A stretch of DNA of 64,000 bases. Origin: Chryseobacterium sp. Bi04 (GTDB lineage Bacteria > Bacteroidota > Bacteroidia > Flavobacteriales > Weeksellaceae). The notes under the pieces are model-generated. The model was not told where the DNA came from. It saw nothing but the letters and a program-made list of their open reading frames with translations, and searched no databases. Positions 36,981 through 45,735 of this stretch are shown here, piece after piece. Position 1 is the first letter of the stretch. Each line of letters opens with the position of its first letter. The position numbers and the translations under genes are program-made. Where the stretch lies: NCBI RefSeq assembly GCF_918698085.1, contig NZ_CAKKLP010000010.1:124001-188000 (forward strand), written 5' to 3'.

Positions 36981-37445
36981 ATGAATTCAATTTTTTTTGA
37001 ATATAAATTAGAGAACGAGATATTTGATAATATTAAAATTAAATACTATGATATATACGATTTGAAAAAAAGCTTCAGTGGAGTTATATATATACATATT
37101 CATTATAGTACTGGGGAGAGAAAAGAAATAATACTTGAAACAGGGATTTTAGATTACATTAATCAATTTGACTCTATGTTTTCTCACATTGATGAAGGAA
37201 ATAATGAGGCTTTTACTGTATCGTATGATTTTTATAGTAATAGTCTTGATTACCTTTATAATGAGCATACTAATGAATTAGTAATTTCTGAGAGTAATGC
37301 CGGGTTATTTAAGATCAATTGTAATTATGATGATTTTAAACAGAGCTACAAAAAATTCAGAAAAAAAACATTGAATAAATTAATTGTTTCATTTCCTCAA
37401 TTAAAAGAGAATAGTGCTTTCAAAAAGTATTTTATTGATTGTTAA
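36981..37445 (+). CDS. Candidate immunity protein for orphan tip 3
   Basis: 154 residues, ATG start 5 nt after tip 3, cytoplasmic in appearance and rich in Tyr/Asn/Glu (NSIFFEYKLENEIFDNIK, VSYDFYSNSLDYLYNEHTN). No family recognised. The close spacing, acidity and unusual AT richness match the other immunity candidates. A terminator-like hairpin follows at 37507. Confidence 0.62.
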   Translation: MNSIFFEYKLENEIFDNIKIKYYDIYDLKKSFSGVIYIHIHYSTGERKEIILETGILDYINQFDSMFSHIDEGNNEAFTVSYDFYSNSLDYLYNEHTNELVISESNAGLFKINCNYDDFKQSYKKFRKKTLNKLIVSFPQLKENSAFKKYFIDC

Positions 37446-37506
37446 AAATTATATTCTCCTTTCACTGGTATGAGCTTCCAGCTCTTACCCAGCAAAAAAA
37501 AATAGA

Positions 37507-37535
37507 GCCTTCACAATAGTGAGGGTTTTGTTTTT
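37507..37535 (+). terminator. Terminator-like hairpin after immunity gene 3
   Basis: CCTTCAC (37508-37514) pairs with GTGAGGG (37519-37525, one G-U pair) around a 4-nt loop, followed by TTTTGTTTTT. Shape and U-tract fit an intrinsic terminator. The next rhs core copy begins about 10 nt later. Confidence 0.6.
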
Positions 37536-37545
37536 ATAGGATCTG

Positions 37546-38438
37546 TGGGATGAAGAGAACCGTCTTCGTTTTGTAGATACCAATCCTTCCACTCCGGAAG
37601 TAGATGGAGCATCTATCTATACTTATGATGCCGGAGGAGAAAGAATTATCAAAAATGTATTGGGTGATGCCGTTATTATTAATACAGGAGGAAATGAAAG
37701 TATAGTAAACAATAACAGGTATACAATCTACCCGAATGGTATGCTTTCTGACGCTCTTACGTTAGATCAGCAAACCGGAAAGTATATTCTGAATTATACC
37801 AAGCATTATTATGCAGGCAGCCAACGTATCAACAGTAAATTAGGAAAAGGAAAAGATGTTGGGCAATTTAATTGCGGATGGCTGATTATTCCTTTTGGAG
37901 GAGGAAGTGCCGCAATCAATGAAAAAGCGGTAGCTAAAGAAAAGTTGGAGGCCAATACTGCCGCCAGTTTAGCGATCATGGCAGCGAATGGAATTACACC
38001 TCCCCCTAACTATGGACAAAATGCAGGCTATACTGAAAATTGTGTATCTTCGTATACAGGTGTAGAGGAGAAAGATACATATTGGTATCATCCTGATCAC
38101 TTAGAGGGCGGAGCGTAAAGAAAAGTTCCGGTGGACCTTTTTAGCGAAAGAGCCAGACTGTCGCGTAGGCGTTCTTTTATTACCGGTTTAGATGGTGAAG
38201 TAACCCAGAATATCGAGTATTTCCCAAGCGGAGAGGTCTTTGTAGAAATCGACGGAGGAGATTCGCCGATTCCTTTAAAAACAATAAATAAGGAAAGAGG
38301 CAAAATCATAAGAACTCTTACAATACACCTTATAAGTTTAATGGTAAGGAGCAGGATGATGAGACGGGATATTATTACTATGGAGCGAGATATTATAATC
38401 CTAGAGTGAGCCTTTGGTTGAATGTGGGCCCACTAGCT
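37546..38438 (+). pseudogene. Displaced rhs core fragment 3, no tip
   Basis: A near-identical copy of main rhs about 31183-31960. The frame is open from WDEENRLRFVDTN to TYWYHPDHL, where about 66 extra bases (about 38105-38170) bring a stop at 38116-38118. A 56-nt insertion lies at 38249-38304. Homology continues through SLWLNV, changes DP to GP, and ends in a stop near 38440 with no tip or immunity gene after it. It is a decayed end of the cassette series, with too few differences from the main copy to be ancient, or kept similar by gene conversion. Confidence 0.82.
38105..38170. repeat. About 66-nt REP-like insertion in rhs core fragment 3
   Basis: Replaces eight or so bases of the main core between CACTTAG and GTTCTTTTATTACC. 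It contains an imperfect palindrome, GCGTAAAGAAAAGTTCC / GGACCTTTTTAGCG, and is GC-richer than its surroundings. It creates the premature stop in this core copy. Probably a small interspersed repeat; no other copy was found in the window by eye. Confidence 0.5.
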
Positions 38439-38590
38439 GAATAGATAAATTCAGTTCCTGCTTCTGTTTTTTTTGAAAATTATTTTTAAATAGTAAAAAA
38501 AACTCACCACAGGGAGGAGTTTGTGTTACCGTAAAATCCTGGATTGATGTTTCTATTTTCCATCACAATTTCTATCCTTATATTTGAATT

Positions 38591-41155
38591 ATGAAAAAAG
38601 GGGTACTCGCATTATGTTTTGTTATTTTTAGCAGTAGTTATCATACACAGGTAAAATCTTTACCGAAGATTGAATCCGGTGTTTCATATGAATTGGCTCA
38701 GCTGAGAAAGAATACACTCAGTGAGATTAAATATGAGCTCAGTCTGAAGATTCCTGAAAGCAAATCGGAGAGGATTTCGGGGACAGAAGTTCTTAGTTTT
38801 AACTATAAAAAGCAAAATGAAACCCCACTGCAGATCGATTTTAAAGAAGAAGCTTCATCGCTGGTATCAGTGTCTGTGAATGGACAAATGACAAAACCTG
38901 TTCTGGAAAATGAACATGTGATCATTGAGGCAAAATACCTGAAATCAGGGTTTAATCAAATCAATTTCACCTTTCTTGCCGGTAATGGAGCTTTGAACAG
39001 GCGGGATGGCTACTTATATGCTTTATTTGTACCGGACCGTGCGCGAACCATGTTTCCGTGTTTTGACCAGCCTAACCTGAAAGCTAATTATTCTTTAGAC
39101 TTAACCATTCCTGAAAAATGGAGCGCCATAGCGAATGGGAAGCTTAAGGAAACAAGTATACAACAAGGACAAAAAACCTTAAAGTTTAACCAGTCGGACT
39201 TACTTCCCACTTATCTCTTTTCTTTTGCTGCCGGAGATTTTAAGACTTCTACAGAAAAAATAGGAGAGCAGGACTCCAGGCTTTTATACCGTGAAACAGA
39301 TTCTGTGAAAATTAAAAACAGTATGGATTCTATTTTCTCCCTGTATAGAAACTCTCTTGCTTACTTCGAAAAATGGACCGATATTCCTCATCCTTTTCAA
39401 AAGCATGGAATGATTGCCGTCCCTGATTTCCAGTTTGGAGGAATGGAGCACCCCGGAGCCATCTTATTTCAAAATTCCACCTTGTTTTTAGATCAGAATG
39501 CTACCCAAAATCAATTGAATAACCGTTCCAATCTTATTGCCCACGAGGTGGCTCATCTCTGGTTTGGAGATATGGTGACGATGAACTGGTTTAATGATGT
39601 CTGGATGAAAGAAGTGTTTGCCAACTTTATGGCGGATAAAAGTACCGGAGCTTCTTCGGATAAAAGTGTTTATGACCTGAAGTTTTTAACAACACATTTC
39701 CCGGCAGCATATGGAGTAGACCGTACATTGGGAGCGAATCCCATCCGGCAGGTTTTAGATAATCTTCAAAATGCAGGGATGATGTATGGCCCGGTTATTT
39801 ATAACAAAGCGCCGATCATGATGCGTCAGCTGGAACTGTTGATTGGAGAAGAGAACTTCAAAAAAGGAGTGAGCGAATATCTTAAAAAATATGCTTACAG
39901 TAATGCAAGCTGGCCGGATCTTATTGCTATTTTAGACAACCATACACCGGAAGATCTGCAAAGCTGGAATAAAGTGTGGGTTAATGATCCCGGAAGACCT
40001 GTCATAGACTATGATGTGAAGTATAGAGATAATACAATTGAATACTTTAGCCTTTCTCAGCATCCGGAATATGGAAAGGACCAAAAATTATGGCCTCAGG
40101 AGTTTCAGGTAAGTCTGTTTTACACTGACAAAGTAGAAAAAGTTAGCATAAAGTTGTCCAAAAAACAACAGGAAGTTTCAGCATTAAAAGGGAAAGCAAA
40201 ACCTCTTTTTATTCTGCTGAATTCTTCAGGAATAGGGTATGGGGTATTCAAAACTGATAAAGCAGTAATGACAAACTTTTCTGTAGTGAAGGATCCGATC
40301 AACCGTGCCAGCATATATATATCATTGTATGAAAATATGCTGAATGGTTCAGAAGTAACCCCGCAAGACTTACTGAACTTTTTTGCCGGACAATTATCAA
40401 CAGAAAGTACAGAACTGAACCTTCGCCTGATTACCGGTTATATTGCTACTATTTATTGGGAATTCTTACCTGAGAATATACGGCTGAAGGAATCTGAAAA
40501 TATAGAAAATATACTTTGGAAGGCTCTGCAGGCGCAAACGGCTAAAAACAACAAGAAAATTTTATTTGATGGCTATCAGGGGATTTTTCAATCTCAACAG
40601 GCCTATGATAATCTGTATACGATCTGGAAATCCCAGACTCCTCCGAAAGAGGTATCTCTTAATGATGAAGATTTTACCAGCCTTGCGCTTTCTTTATCAT
40701 TACGAAACGCCAATAATAATGATTTGCTGCAAGAACAGCTGACCAGAATTAAAAATCCGGACCGGGTAAACCGTTTTAAAATTATTATGAAGGCAGCTTC
40801 ATCAGATCAAAAAATCCGTGACGATTTTTTCAATGGTCTTACTCAAAAACAGAACAGAACGAATGAATCTGCTGTAGGGGCTGCATTGGGCTACCTGCAC
40901 CATCCGTTGAGACAGCATACTTCTATTCAGTATCTGCCCAGGTCTTTAGATCTCCTGCAGGAAATACAGAAAACAGGAGATATCTTTTTCCCGGATAACT
41001 GGCTTCGGTCAACATTTAGTAATTATCAGAATCCAAAAGCACTTGAAACGGTTAATCAGTTTCTTTCGCAGCATCCGGATTATAATGCGATTCTGAAGAA
41101 TAAAATTCTGCAGGCAACAGACAATCTGAAGAGGGCTCAGGCATTGGTTAAATAG
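38591..41155 (+). CDS. M1 family metallopeptidase (aminopeptidase N-like), exported
   Basis: 854 residues with a signal-like N-terminus (MKKGVLALCFVIFSSSYHTQ). Zinc site HEVAH (about 317-321) followed 18 residues later by Glu in WMKEVFANF, giving HEXXH-X18-E. The exopeptidase motif is GGMEHPGAI (about 282) in place of GAMEN. An N-terminal beta-sandwich domain and a long alpha-helical C-terminal domain complete the family layout. It removes N-terminal amino acids from peptides, presumably in the periplasm. It follows the decayed end of the Rhs array and is probably independent; putP follows 141 nt later. Confidence 0.9.
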   Translation: MKKGVLALCFVIFSSSYHTQVKSLPKIESGVSYELAQLRKNTLSEIKYELSLKIPESKSERISGTEVLSFNYKKQNETPLQIDFKEEASSLVSVSVNGQMTKPVLENEHVIIEAKYLKSGFNQINFTFLAGNGALNRRDGYLYALFVPDRARTMFPCFDQPNLKANYSLDLTIPEKWSAIANGKLKETSIQQGQKTLKFNQSDLLPTYLFSFAAGDFKTSTEKIGEQDSRLLYRETDSVKIKNSMDSIFSLYRNSLAYFEKWTDIPHPFQKHGMIAVPDFQFGGMEHPGAILFQNSTLFLDQNATQNQLNNRSNLIAHEVAHLWFGDMVTMNWFNDVWMKEVFANFMADKSTGASSDKSVYDLKFLTTHFPAAYGVDRTLGANPIRQVLDNLQNAGMMYGPVIYNKAPIMMRQLELLIGEENFKKGVSEYLKKYAYSNASWPDLIAILDNHTPEDLQSWNKVWVNDPGRPVIDYDVKYRDNTIEYFSLSQHPEYGKDQKLWPQEFQVSLFYTDKVEKVSIKLSKKQQEVSALKGKAKPLFILLNSSGIGYGVFKTDKAVMTNFSVVKDPINRASIYISLYENMLNGSEVTPQDLLNFFAGQLSTESTELNLRLITGYIATIYWEFLPENIRLKESENIENILWKALQAQTAKNNKKILFDGYQGIFQSQQAYDNLYTIWKSQTPPKEVSLNDEDFTSLALSLSLRNANNNDLLQEQLTRIKNPDRVNRFKIIMKAASSDQKIRDDFFNGLTQKQNRTNESAVGAALGYLHHPLRQHTSIQYLPRSLDLLQEIQKTGDIFFPDNWLRSTFSNYQNPKALETVNQFLSQHPDYNAILKNKILQATDNLKRAQALVK

Positions 41156-41296
41156 AACCGTGCTGGTTCTTAGATAAATACAAAGAACTTTGGTAAGCCT
41201 GTCGGGGTTTTTTATATTGAGAACATAGCCTGTTTTGCGATACAAAACCTCCGTTTTTCAAAAAATAACTATCTTCGGCTTCATAAAAAAAATGAT

Positions 41297-42793
41297 ATGC
41301 AAGTATATGAAGGGATTTCTGTGGGGTTGTATCTGTTATTGATGATAGGTATAGGCATCTATTCTTATAGAAAATCAACCAGTAATTCAGAGGAGTTTTT
41401 AATTGGAGGAAGAAAAATGGGCGCAGCCGTTACAGCCCTGTCTGCCGGAGCGGCTGATATGAGCGGCTGGCTGCTGATGGGAGTTCCCGGTGCCATGTAT
41501 TTATCCGGAATTTCCAGTTCATGGATTGCGATAGGTTTAACGATTGGGGCTTATCTCAACTACATCATTGTAGCACCAAGGCTCAGGATTTATACCGAGG
41601 TAGCTCAGAATGCCATTACAATACCCGTGTTTTTCGAAAACAGGTTTAAAAATAAAAACCACCTTCTGAAGATCACTTCCTCTATTTTTATTCTTGTATT
41701 TTTTACACTCTACACTTCAGCGGGGATGGTTTCCGGAGGAAAGCTGTTTGAATCGGCTTTTGGAATGGATTACACTGTAGGATTACTGGTAACGAGCTTA
41801 GTTGTTGTCTTATATACCTTTTTAGGAGGATTCCTGGCGGTAAGTCTTACCGATTTTGTACAAGGGACTATTATGGTGTTGGCCCTGGTTATCGTACCGA
41901 TTGTAGTGATTTCTGAAATCGGGAGCTTTCAGGAAACATTTTCACTTATTAAAGCGAAAGATCCTAGATACCTTGATTTATTCCAGGGCACTACCACAAT
42001 AAGTATAGTATCTTTATTAGCCTGGGGACTTGGGTACTGTGGGCAGCCACATATTTTGGTACGTTTCATGGCGATAGATAAACCTAAAGATTTGATCAAG
42101 GCAAGAAGAATAGGGATTACATGGATGATTTTTACCGTGGCCGGTGCTTTAGCCATAGGTTTAGTTGGGATCGCTTACCTGCAAAAATTCGATATTGCAA
42201 CGATGATGAAATTTGATGGGTCAAAGACAGAAGCAGAGACTATTTTTATTTATTTCTCCCGCATATTATTCCATCCGTTTATTGCAGGATTCCTGCTTAC
42301 GGCTATTCTGGCAGCTGTAATGAGCACTATTTCTTCGCAACTGCTGGTAACCTCCAGTTCATTAACGGAAGATATTTATAAAGCTTTTCTGAACAAAAAG
42401 GCAACACCCAAACAACTATTGATTACCAGCAGGGTTTCCGTGTTGTTGGTTGCGGTTATTGCAGTTCTTTTATCATTGGATCCTAAAGACAGCATTCTTA
42501 ACCTGGTAGGAAATGCCTGGGCAGGTTTTGGTTCCGCATTCGGTCCTCTGATCCTTCTGTCTCTTTTATGGAAGAAAACAACCTGGCAGGGAGGCTTTGC
42601 CGGGATGCTGGCAGGAGGAGTAACAGTACTGGCATGGGTCTATTTTCAGCATCCGTTTAAAGACTGGTACGAAATGATTCCCGGGTTTACGCTTTCATTA
42701 CTTACCAATATTATTGTTTCTTTACTGACCTACAAGCATGATACAGTGATTGAGAATGAATTTGATGAGATGAATAAAATAATGAAGGATTAA
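41297..42793 (+). CDS. putP: Sodium/proline symporter (SSS family)
   Basis: 498 residues with about 13 membrane segments. Typical PutP/SSS stretches: SNSEEFLIGGRKMGAAVTAL, SAGAADMSGWLLMGVPGAMY, YTFLGGFLAVSLTDFVQG, GQPHILVRFMAIDKPKDLIK and LAAVMSTISSQLLVTSSSLTED. It couples inward sodium flow to uptake of proline or a related compound across the inner membrane. Length and motifs agree with PutP. No proline catabolic gene is adjacent, so physiological role (nutrition or osmoprotection) is open. A hairpin terminator follows. Confidence 0.9.
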   Translation: MQVYEGISVGLYLLLMIGIGIYSYRKSTSNSEEFLIGGRKMGAAVTALSAGAADMSGWLLMGVPGAMYLSGISSSWIAIGLTIGAYLNYIIVAPRLRIYTEVAQNAITIPVFFENRFKNKNHLLKITSSIFILVFFTLYTSAGMVSGGKLFESAFGMDYTVGLLVTSLVVVLYTFLGGFLAVSLTDFVQGTIMVLALVIVPIVVISEIGSFQETFSLIKAKDPRYLDLFQGTTTISIVSLLAWGLGYCGQPHILVRFMAIDKPKDLIKARRIGITWMIFTVAGALAIGLVGIAYLQKFDIATMMKFDGSKTEAETIFIYFSRILFHPFIAGFLLTAILAAVMSTISSQLLVTSSSLTEDIYKAFLNKKATPKQLLITSRVSVLLVAVIAVLLSLDPKDSILNLVGNAWAGFGSAFGPLILLSLLWKKTTWQGGFAGMLAGGVTVLAWVYFQHPFKDWYEMIPGFTLSLLTNIIVSLLTYKHDTVIENEFDEMNKIMKD

Positions 42794-42830
42794 TATTTCC
42801 AACCGATATACAACATAAAAAACAAACCCT

Positions 42831-42851
42831 TGCGGACAGCAGGGGTTTGTT
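42831..42851 (+). terminator. Hairpin after the PutP-type symporter gene
   Basis: AACAAACCC (42830-42838) pairs with GGGTTTGTT (42843-42851) around CTTGCGGACAGCAGG-type loop sequence; flanking ACA/TGT bases extend the stem. It lies between putP (+) and the convergent MFS gene (-). The exact loop boundaries are uncertain. Confidence 0.5.
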
Positions 42852-42962
42852 GTATACATTAAAGAACCTCAGGTCTGCAAAAAAGATTAAACCCATTCTT
42901 TTTCTACCACAAATAATACACCCAAATCTTAAAATATCAGCCTTGAAAGGGGTAGATCTGGC

Positions 42963-44105
42963 TTATTCTGTCAGCTTCTTCTTTAAAAGCAATATGCAGA
43001 ATGCTAATGTGATGCATATAATGCTTGGCCATACAATACTTCCAATACCATAATGGGAAATCCAGAATCCTCCCAGTAAAGTTCCTGCTGTTACGGCAAA
43101 ATTACCACAGGACGTAAAAATACTGTTGATAAATTCAGGAGAACCGGAAGTGGAGGAAGTAACATTGATATTACTGATCAGAAAACCTCCCGAATGAATC
43201 AACCCCCAAAATGCGATGATTCCAATCATAGGAATAAAAAAAACTCCGTAATAAAAAATCAATAGATGGATACCTAATAAGAGGATTAAAAAAATAAGGG
43301 TAGTTTCAAAAGGAAACCGGGACATGTATTTTCCTGCCATTTTATTTCCTGCAATTCCTACGGTTCCAAACAGGAAAAACATTATACTGATCTGTCTGCC
43401 ATTCATTAGGGTAATATTCTTTAAAAAATCAGCCATATATCCATACGTAGAATACATTGCCATTATGGTAAAAAATGCAAGAAAAAGGCTGGTCCATAAA
43501 GGGATATTATTAAGTGTTTTAAAGCTAAGTCCTGTTGATGATCCTGAAGTATTCTGAATAGAGGGTAAAAATAACTGAACGCCTGCCAGCGCCAATATAT
43601 TAATGAAAGCAGTCAGAAAAAAAGCGGCTTGCCAGGAGATCAGGTCAGACATTAAAGTGGCTAGCGGAACCCCAAGCACTGTTGCCAGGGTGAGCCCGGA
43701 AAAAATAATACCGACTGCCTTTGATTTGTTTTCGGGAGCGGAGGTTTTTTCAGCAACAGATAACGAAATAGACCAATATACCGGATGGAAAAATGCAGGA
43801 ATCATTCTGACAGCCAGCAGTATATAGAAATTGGTAATATAAGCTGATAAAACATTAGCTGCAGCAAAAATAAACAGAGAACTAACCAGCAAAGGTTTTC
43901 TTCTGAAAGATGAAAAGAGAATGATCATAAAAGGCCCGAAAACCGCCACAATCAATGCGAAAACACTTAACAGCCATCCTGCTTTGTCAATCGGGACGTG
44001 AAATGCAGAAGCTATTTCAGGTAATATCCCGATGACCCCAAATTCTGTGGTGGTAATCCCAAAAACACCTAAAGCAAGGACATAAAGATTTCTTTTTGAT
44101 TTCAT
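42963..44105 (-). CDS. MFS transporter, drug/sugar efflux (DHA1) type
   Basis: About 380 residues, 12 membrane segments, starting MKSKRNLYVLALGVFGITT from ATG 44105 (44126 would add seven polar residues). Motifs TTEFGVIGILPEIA and DKAGWLLSVFALIVAVFGP are typical of AraJ/YdhP/NepI-like proton-driven efflux carriers. It is divergent from an HxlR regulator, with candidate operators between them, so it is probably induced by a compound sensed by that regulator. A paralogue with the same N-terminal pattern is at 62551. Substrate unknown. Confidence 0.86.
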   Translation of the reverse strand: MKSKRNLYVLALGVFGITTTEFGVIGILPEIASAFHVPIDKAGWLLSVFALIVAVFGPFMIILFSSFRRKPLLVSSLFIFAAANVLSAYITNFYILLAVRMIPAFFHPVYWSISLSVAEKTSAPENKSKAVGIIFSGLTLATVLGVPLATLMSDLISWQAAFFLTAFINILALAGVQLFLPSIQNTSGSSTGLSFKTLNNIPLWTSLFLAFFTIMAMYSTYGYMADFLKNITLMNGRQISIMFFLFGTVGIAGNKMAGKYMSRFPFETTLIFLILLLGIHLLIFYYGVFFIPMIGIIAFWGLIHSGGFLISNINVTSSTSGSPEFINSIFTSCGNFAVTAGTLLGGFWISHYGIGSIVWPSIICITLAFCILLLKKKLTE

Positions 44106-44146
44106 ATTTTTTGTGCAAATTTGCAAAATGGACTATCAGAAAACTA

Positions 44147-44190
44147 TATACTTACCTTTTAGTTCTATACTCACCTTTATGAAAGGGTAA
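44147..44190. promoter_or_regulatory. Candidate HxlR operators between divergent genes
   Basis: TATACTTACCTTT (from 44147) is repeated as TATACTCACCTTT (from 44166), 19 nt apart, and GAAAGGGTAA (44181-44190) is an inverted match to TTACCTTT. Two direct half-sites plus an inverted one in a 102-nt divergent promoter fit binding by a dimeric winged-helix regulator. Inference from sequence only. Confidence 0.5.
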
Positions 44191-44207
44191 CTGTAAAAAC
44201 TATTATT

Positions 44208-44603
44208 ATGCCTGAATTTTTTCATGATAAAAGACTGTATTATACGCCTATTGAGTTTGCGTTAAGCCATATTGGAGGAACCTGGAAAATGCCCATTTTA
44301 TGGAGACTGCAGGAAAAACCACTTCGTTTCAGTGAGCTTAAAAAAGATATTCCCCATATCACGGATAAGATGCTGACCAGCCAGCTTCGGGAGCTGGAAG
44401 CCAAAGACATGATTCATCGTGAAGTATTTCCGGTAGTTCCTCCGAAAGTAGAGTACAGCCTTACAGAAAAAGGAAAGAAAGCGATTCCGGTTATTGAAAC
44501 CATTATGATGTTCGGATATGATCTTATCAAAGAAGAAGGAATAACCTTTCCTCCCAAAGAAGGAAAGAGTCTCAGTGAGAAAGATGGCATACGAGGCAAA
44601 TAA
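44208..44603 (+). CDS. HxlR family transcriptional regulator
   Basis: 131 residues with the HxlR/DUF24 winged helix: IGGTWKMPILWRLQEKPLRF, ELKKDIPHITDKMLTSQLREL and the wing VPPKVEYSLTEKG. Many relatives carry a redox-active Cys just before the first helix; here that region (KRLYYTPIEFALSHIGG) has no cysteine, and none occurs in the protein, so thiol-based sensing of that type is unlikely. Divergent from an MFS exporter and upstream of a luciferase-like monooxygenase, so it probably controls both. Confidence 0.87.
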   Translation: MPEFFHDKRLYYTPIEFALSHIGGTWKMPILWRLQEKPLRFSELKKDIPHITDKMLTSQLRELEAKDMIHREVFPVVPPKVEYSLTEKGKKAIPVIETIMMFGYDLIKEEGITFPPKEGKSLSEKDGIRGK

Positions 44604-44679
44604 TTTTAAAACTCAATATATATCAAACTCTCTTTTTTCTTATCTTCACATGAATGGATAAAAAATCTGATTCAATAGT

Positions 44680-45675
44680 ATGAAATTAAAACTGGGGATA
44701 TTAGATCAGTCACCTACGTCAATGGGTGGTAACGCATCATCGGCATTGACCAACAGTATTAATCTCGCTTTATTAGCTGAAGAAACAGGATTCCATAGTG
44801 TAATGTATGCAGAACATCATGGTGTAGAAGCATATGGCAGCTCAAGCCCTGAGCTTTTAGCGGCTATTATCCTGAGTAAAACAAAAAGGATAAAAGTAGG
44901 AACAGCCGGAATTATGATGAGAAACTATTCAGCTTATAAAATAGCAGAATGGACGAAACTATTGGGAAGCATATATCCAGGGCGCTTTATCCTCGGATTG
45001 GGGAAAGCTCCCGGAGGACTGAAAGATGCGGTGATGGCCTTAAATAATCATAAACCTGTAGTTTTATCCAATATGGAAACGAAACTTCAGGAGATCATTC
45101 AACTTATCAAAGAAGAAAAAGGAGTTTATGAAAACCTTATTGCACAGCCTACACATCTACAGCACCTTCCTGAAATTATTTGGCTGGGTTCCGGAATGAC
45201 ATCAGCCATTGAAGCCGCAAAACATGGAATAGGATATTCTTTTGCTGCCTTTATGAACAGTGAAAACGGAAAAGAAAATACAGAGGCTTATCTTCAGAAA
45301 TTTGACAGGACTCAATATGCTTCCAGCTCTTCATTGCAGGTTACGGTAGCTGCTTCTGTGGCAGAAACTATTGAAAAAGCCACACGTAACGCATATGGAA
45401 TGGCTTATCAGTTTTTGCAGTCAAGACAATTGGTCAGTCCGGAGGCCCTTTTTCCGCCTGAAATTGTAGAACAAAAAGTCCTGGGAACTCAGGATGAAAA
45501 AGAGTTTTTTAGAATTTTAGACCGGATGGTGATAGAGACTTCTCAGTCGATATCAGCAAGATTAGAGCATATTGCTGAAAAATACAATACAGATAATATT
45601 CTTGTTCTAAGTAATATGTACCGGGAAGAAGACCGGATCAGTACCTACCAGAGCATTATTAAAAATAATAAATAA
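44680..45675 (+). CDS. LLM-class flavin-dependent oxidoreductase (MsnO8-like)
   Basis: 331 residues of the bacterial luciferase-like superfamily: LGILDQSPTSMGGNASSAL at the N-terminus, ETGFHSVMYAEHHGVEAYG, KRIKVGTAGIMMRNYSAYKI, and LLGSIYPGRFILGLGKAPGG, the usual flavin-contact stretches. Cytoplasmic monooxygenases of this group use reduced FMN or F420; in this phylum FMNH2 is more likely. It lies 76 nt after the HxlR gene on the same strand. Oxidative modification of a compound exported by the divergent MFS is possible but only inferred. Confidence 0.88.
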   Translation: MKLKLGILDQSPTSMGGNASSALTNSINLALLAEETGFHSVMYAEHHGVEAYGSSSPELLAAIILSKTKRIKVGTAGIMMRNYSAYKIAEWTKLLGSIYPGRFILGLGKAPGGLKDAVMALNNHKPVVLSNMETKLQEIIQLIKEEKGVYENLIAQPTHLQHLPEIIWLGSGMTSAIEAAKHGIGYSFAAFMNSENGKENTEAYLQKFDRTQYASSSSLQVTVAASVAETIEKATRNAYGMAYQFLQSRQLVSPEALFPPEIVEQKVLGTQDEKEFFRILDRMVIETSQSISARLEHIAEKYNTDNILVLSNMYREEDRISTYQSIIKNNK

Positions 45676-45735
45676 CTGCATTTCCGTTTCATATGGAAAT
45701 GTATGTATTCCAATCATTAACCCTATGAAATAAAG

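Noticed and set aside
38579..38586. TATATTTG as promoter of the M1 peptidase gene
   Set aside because: It matches TAnnTTTG but lies 4 nt from the start codon and has no -33 box, which would require an unlikely leaderless transcript.
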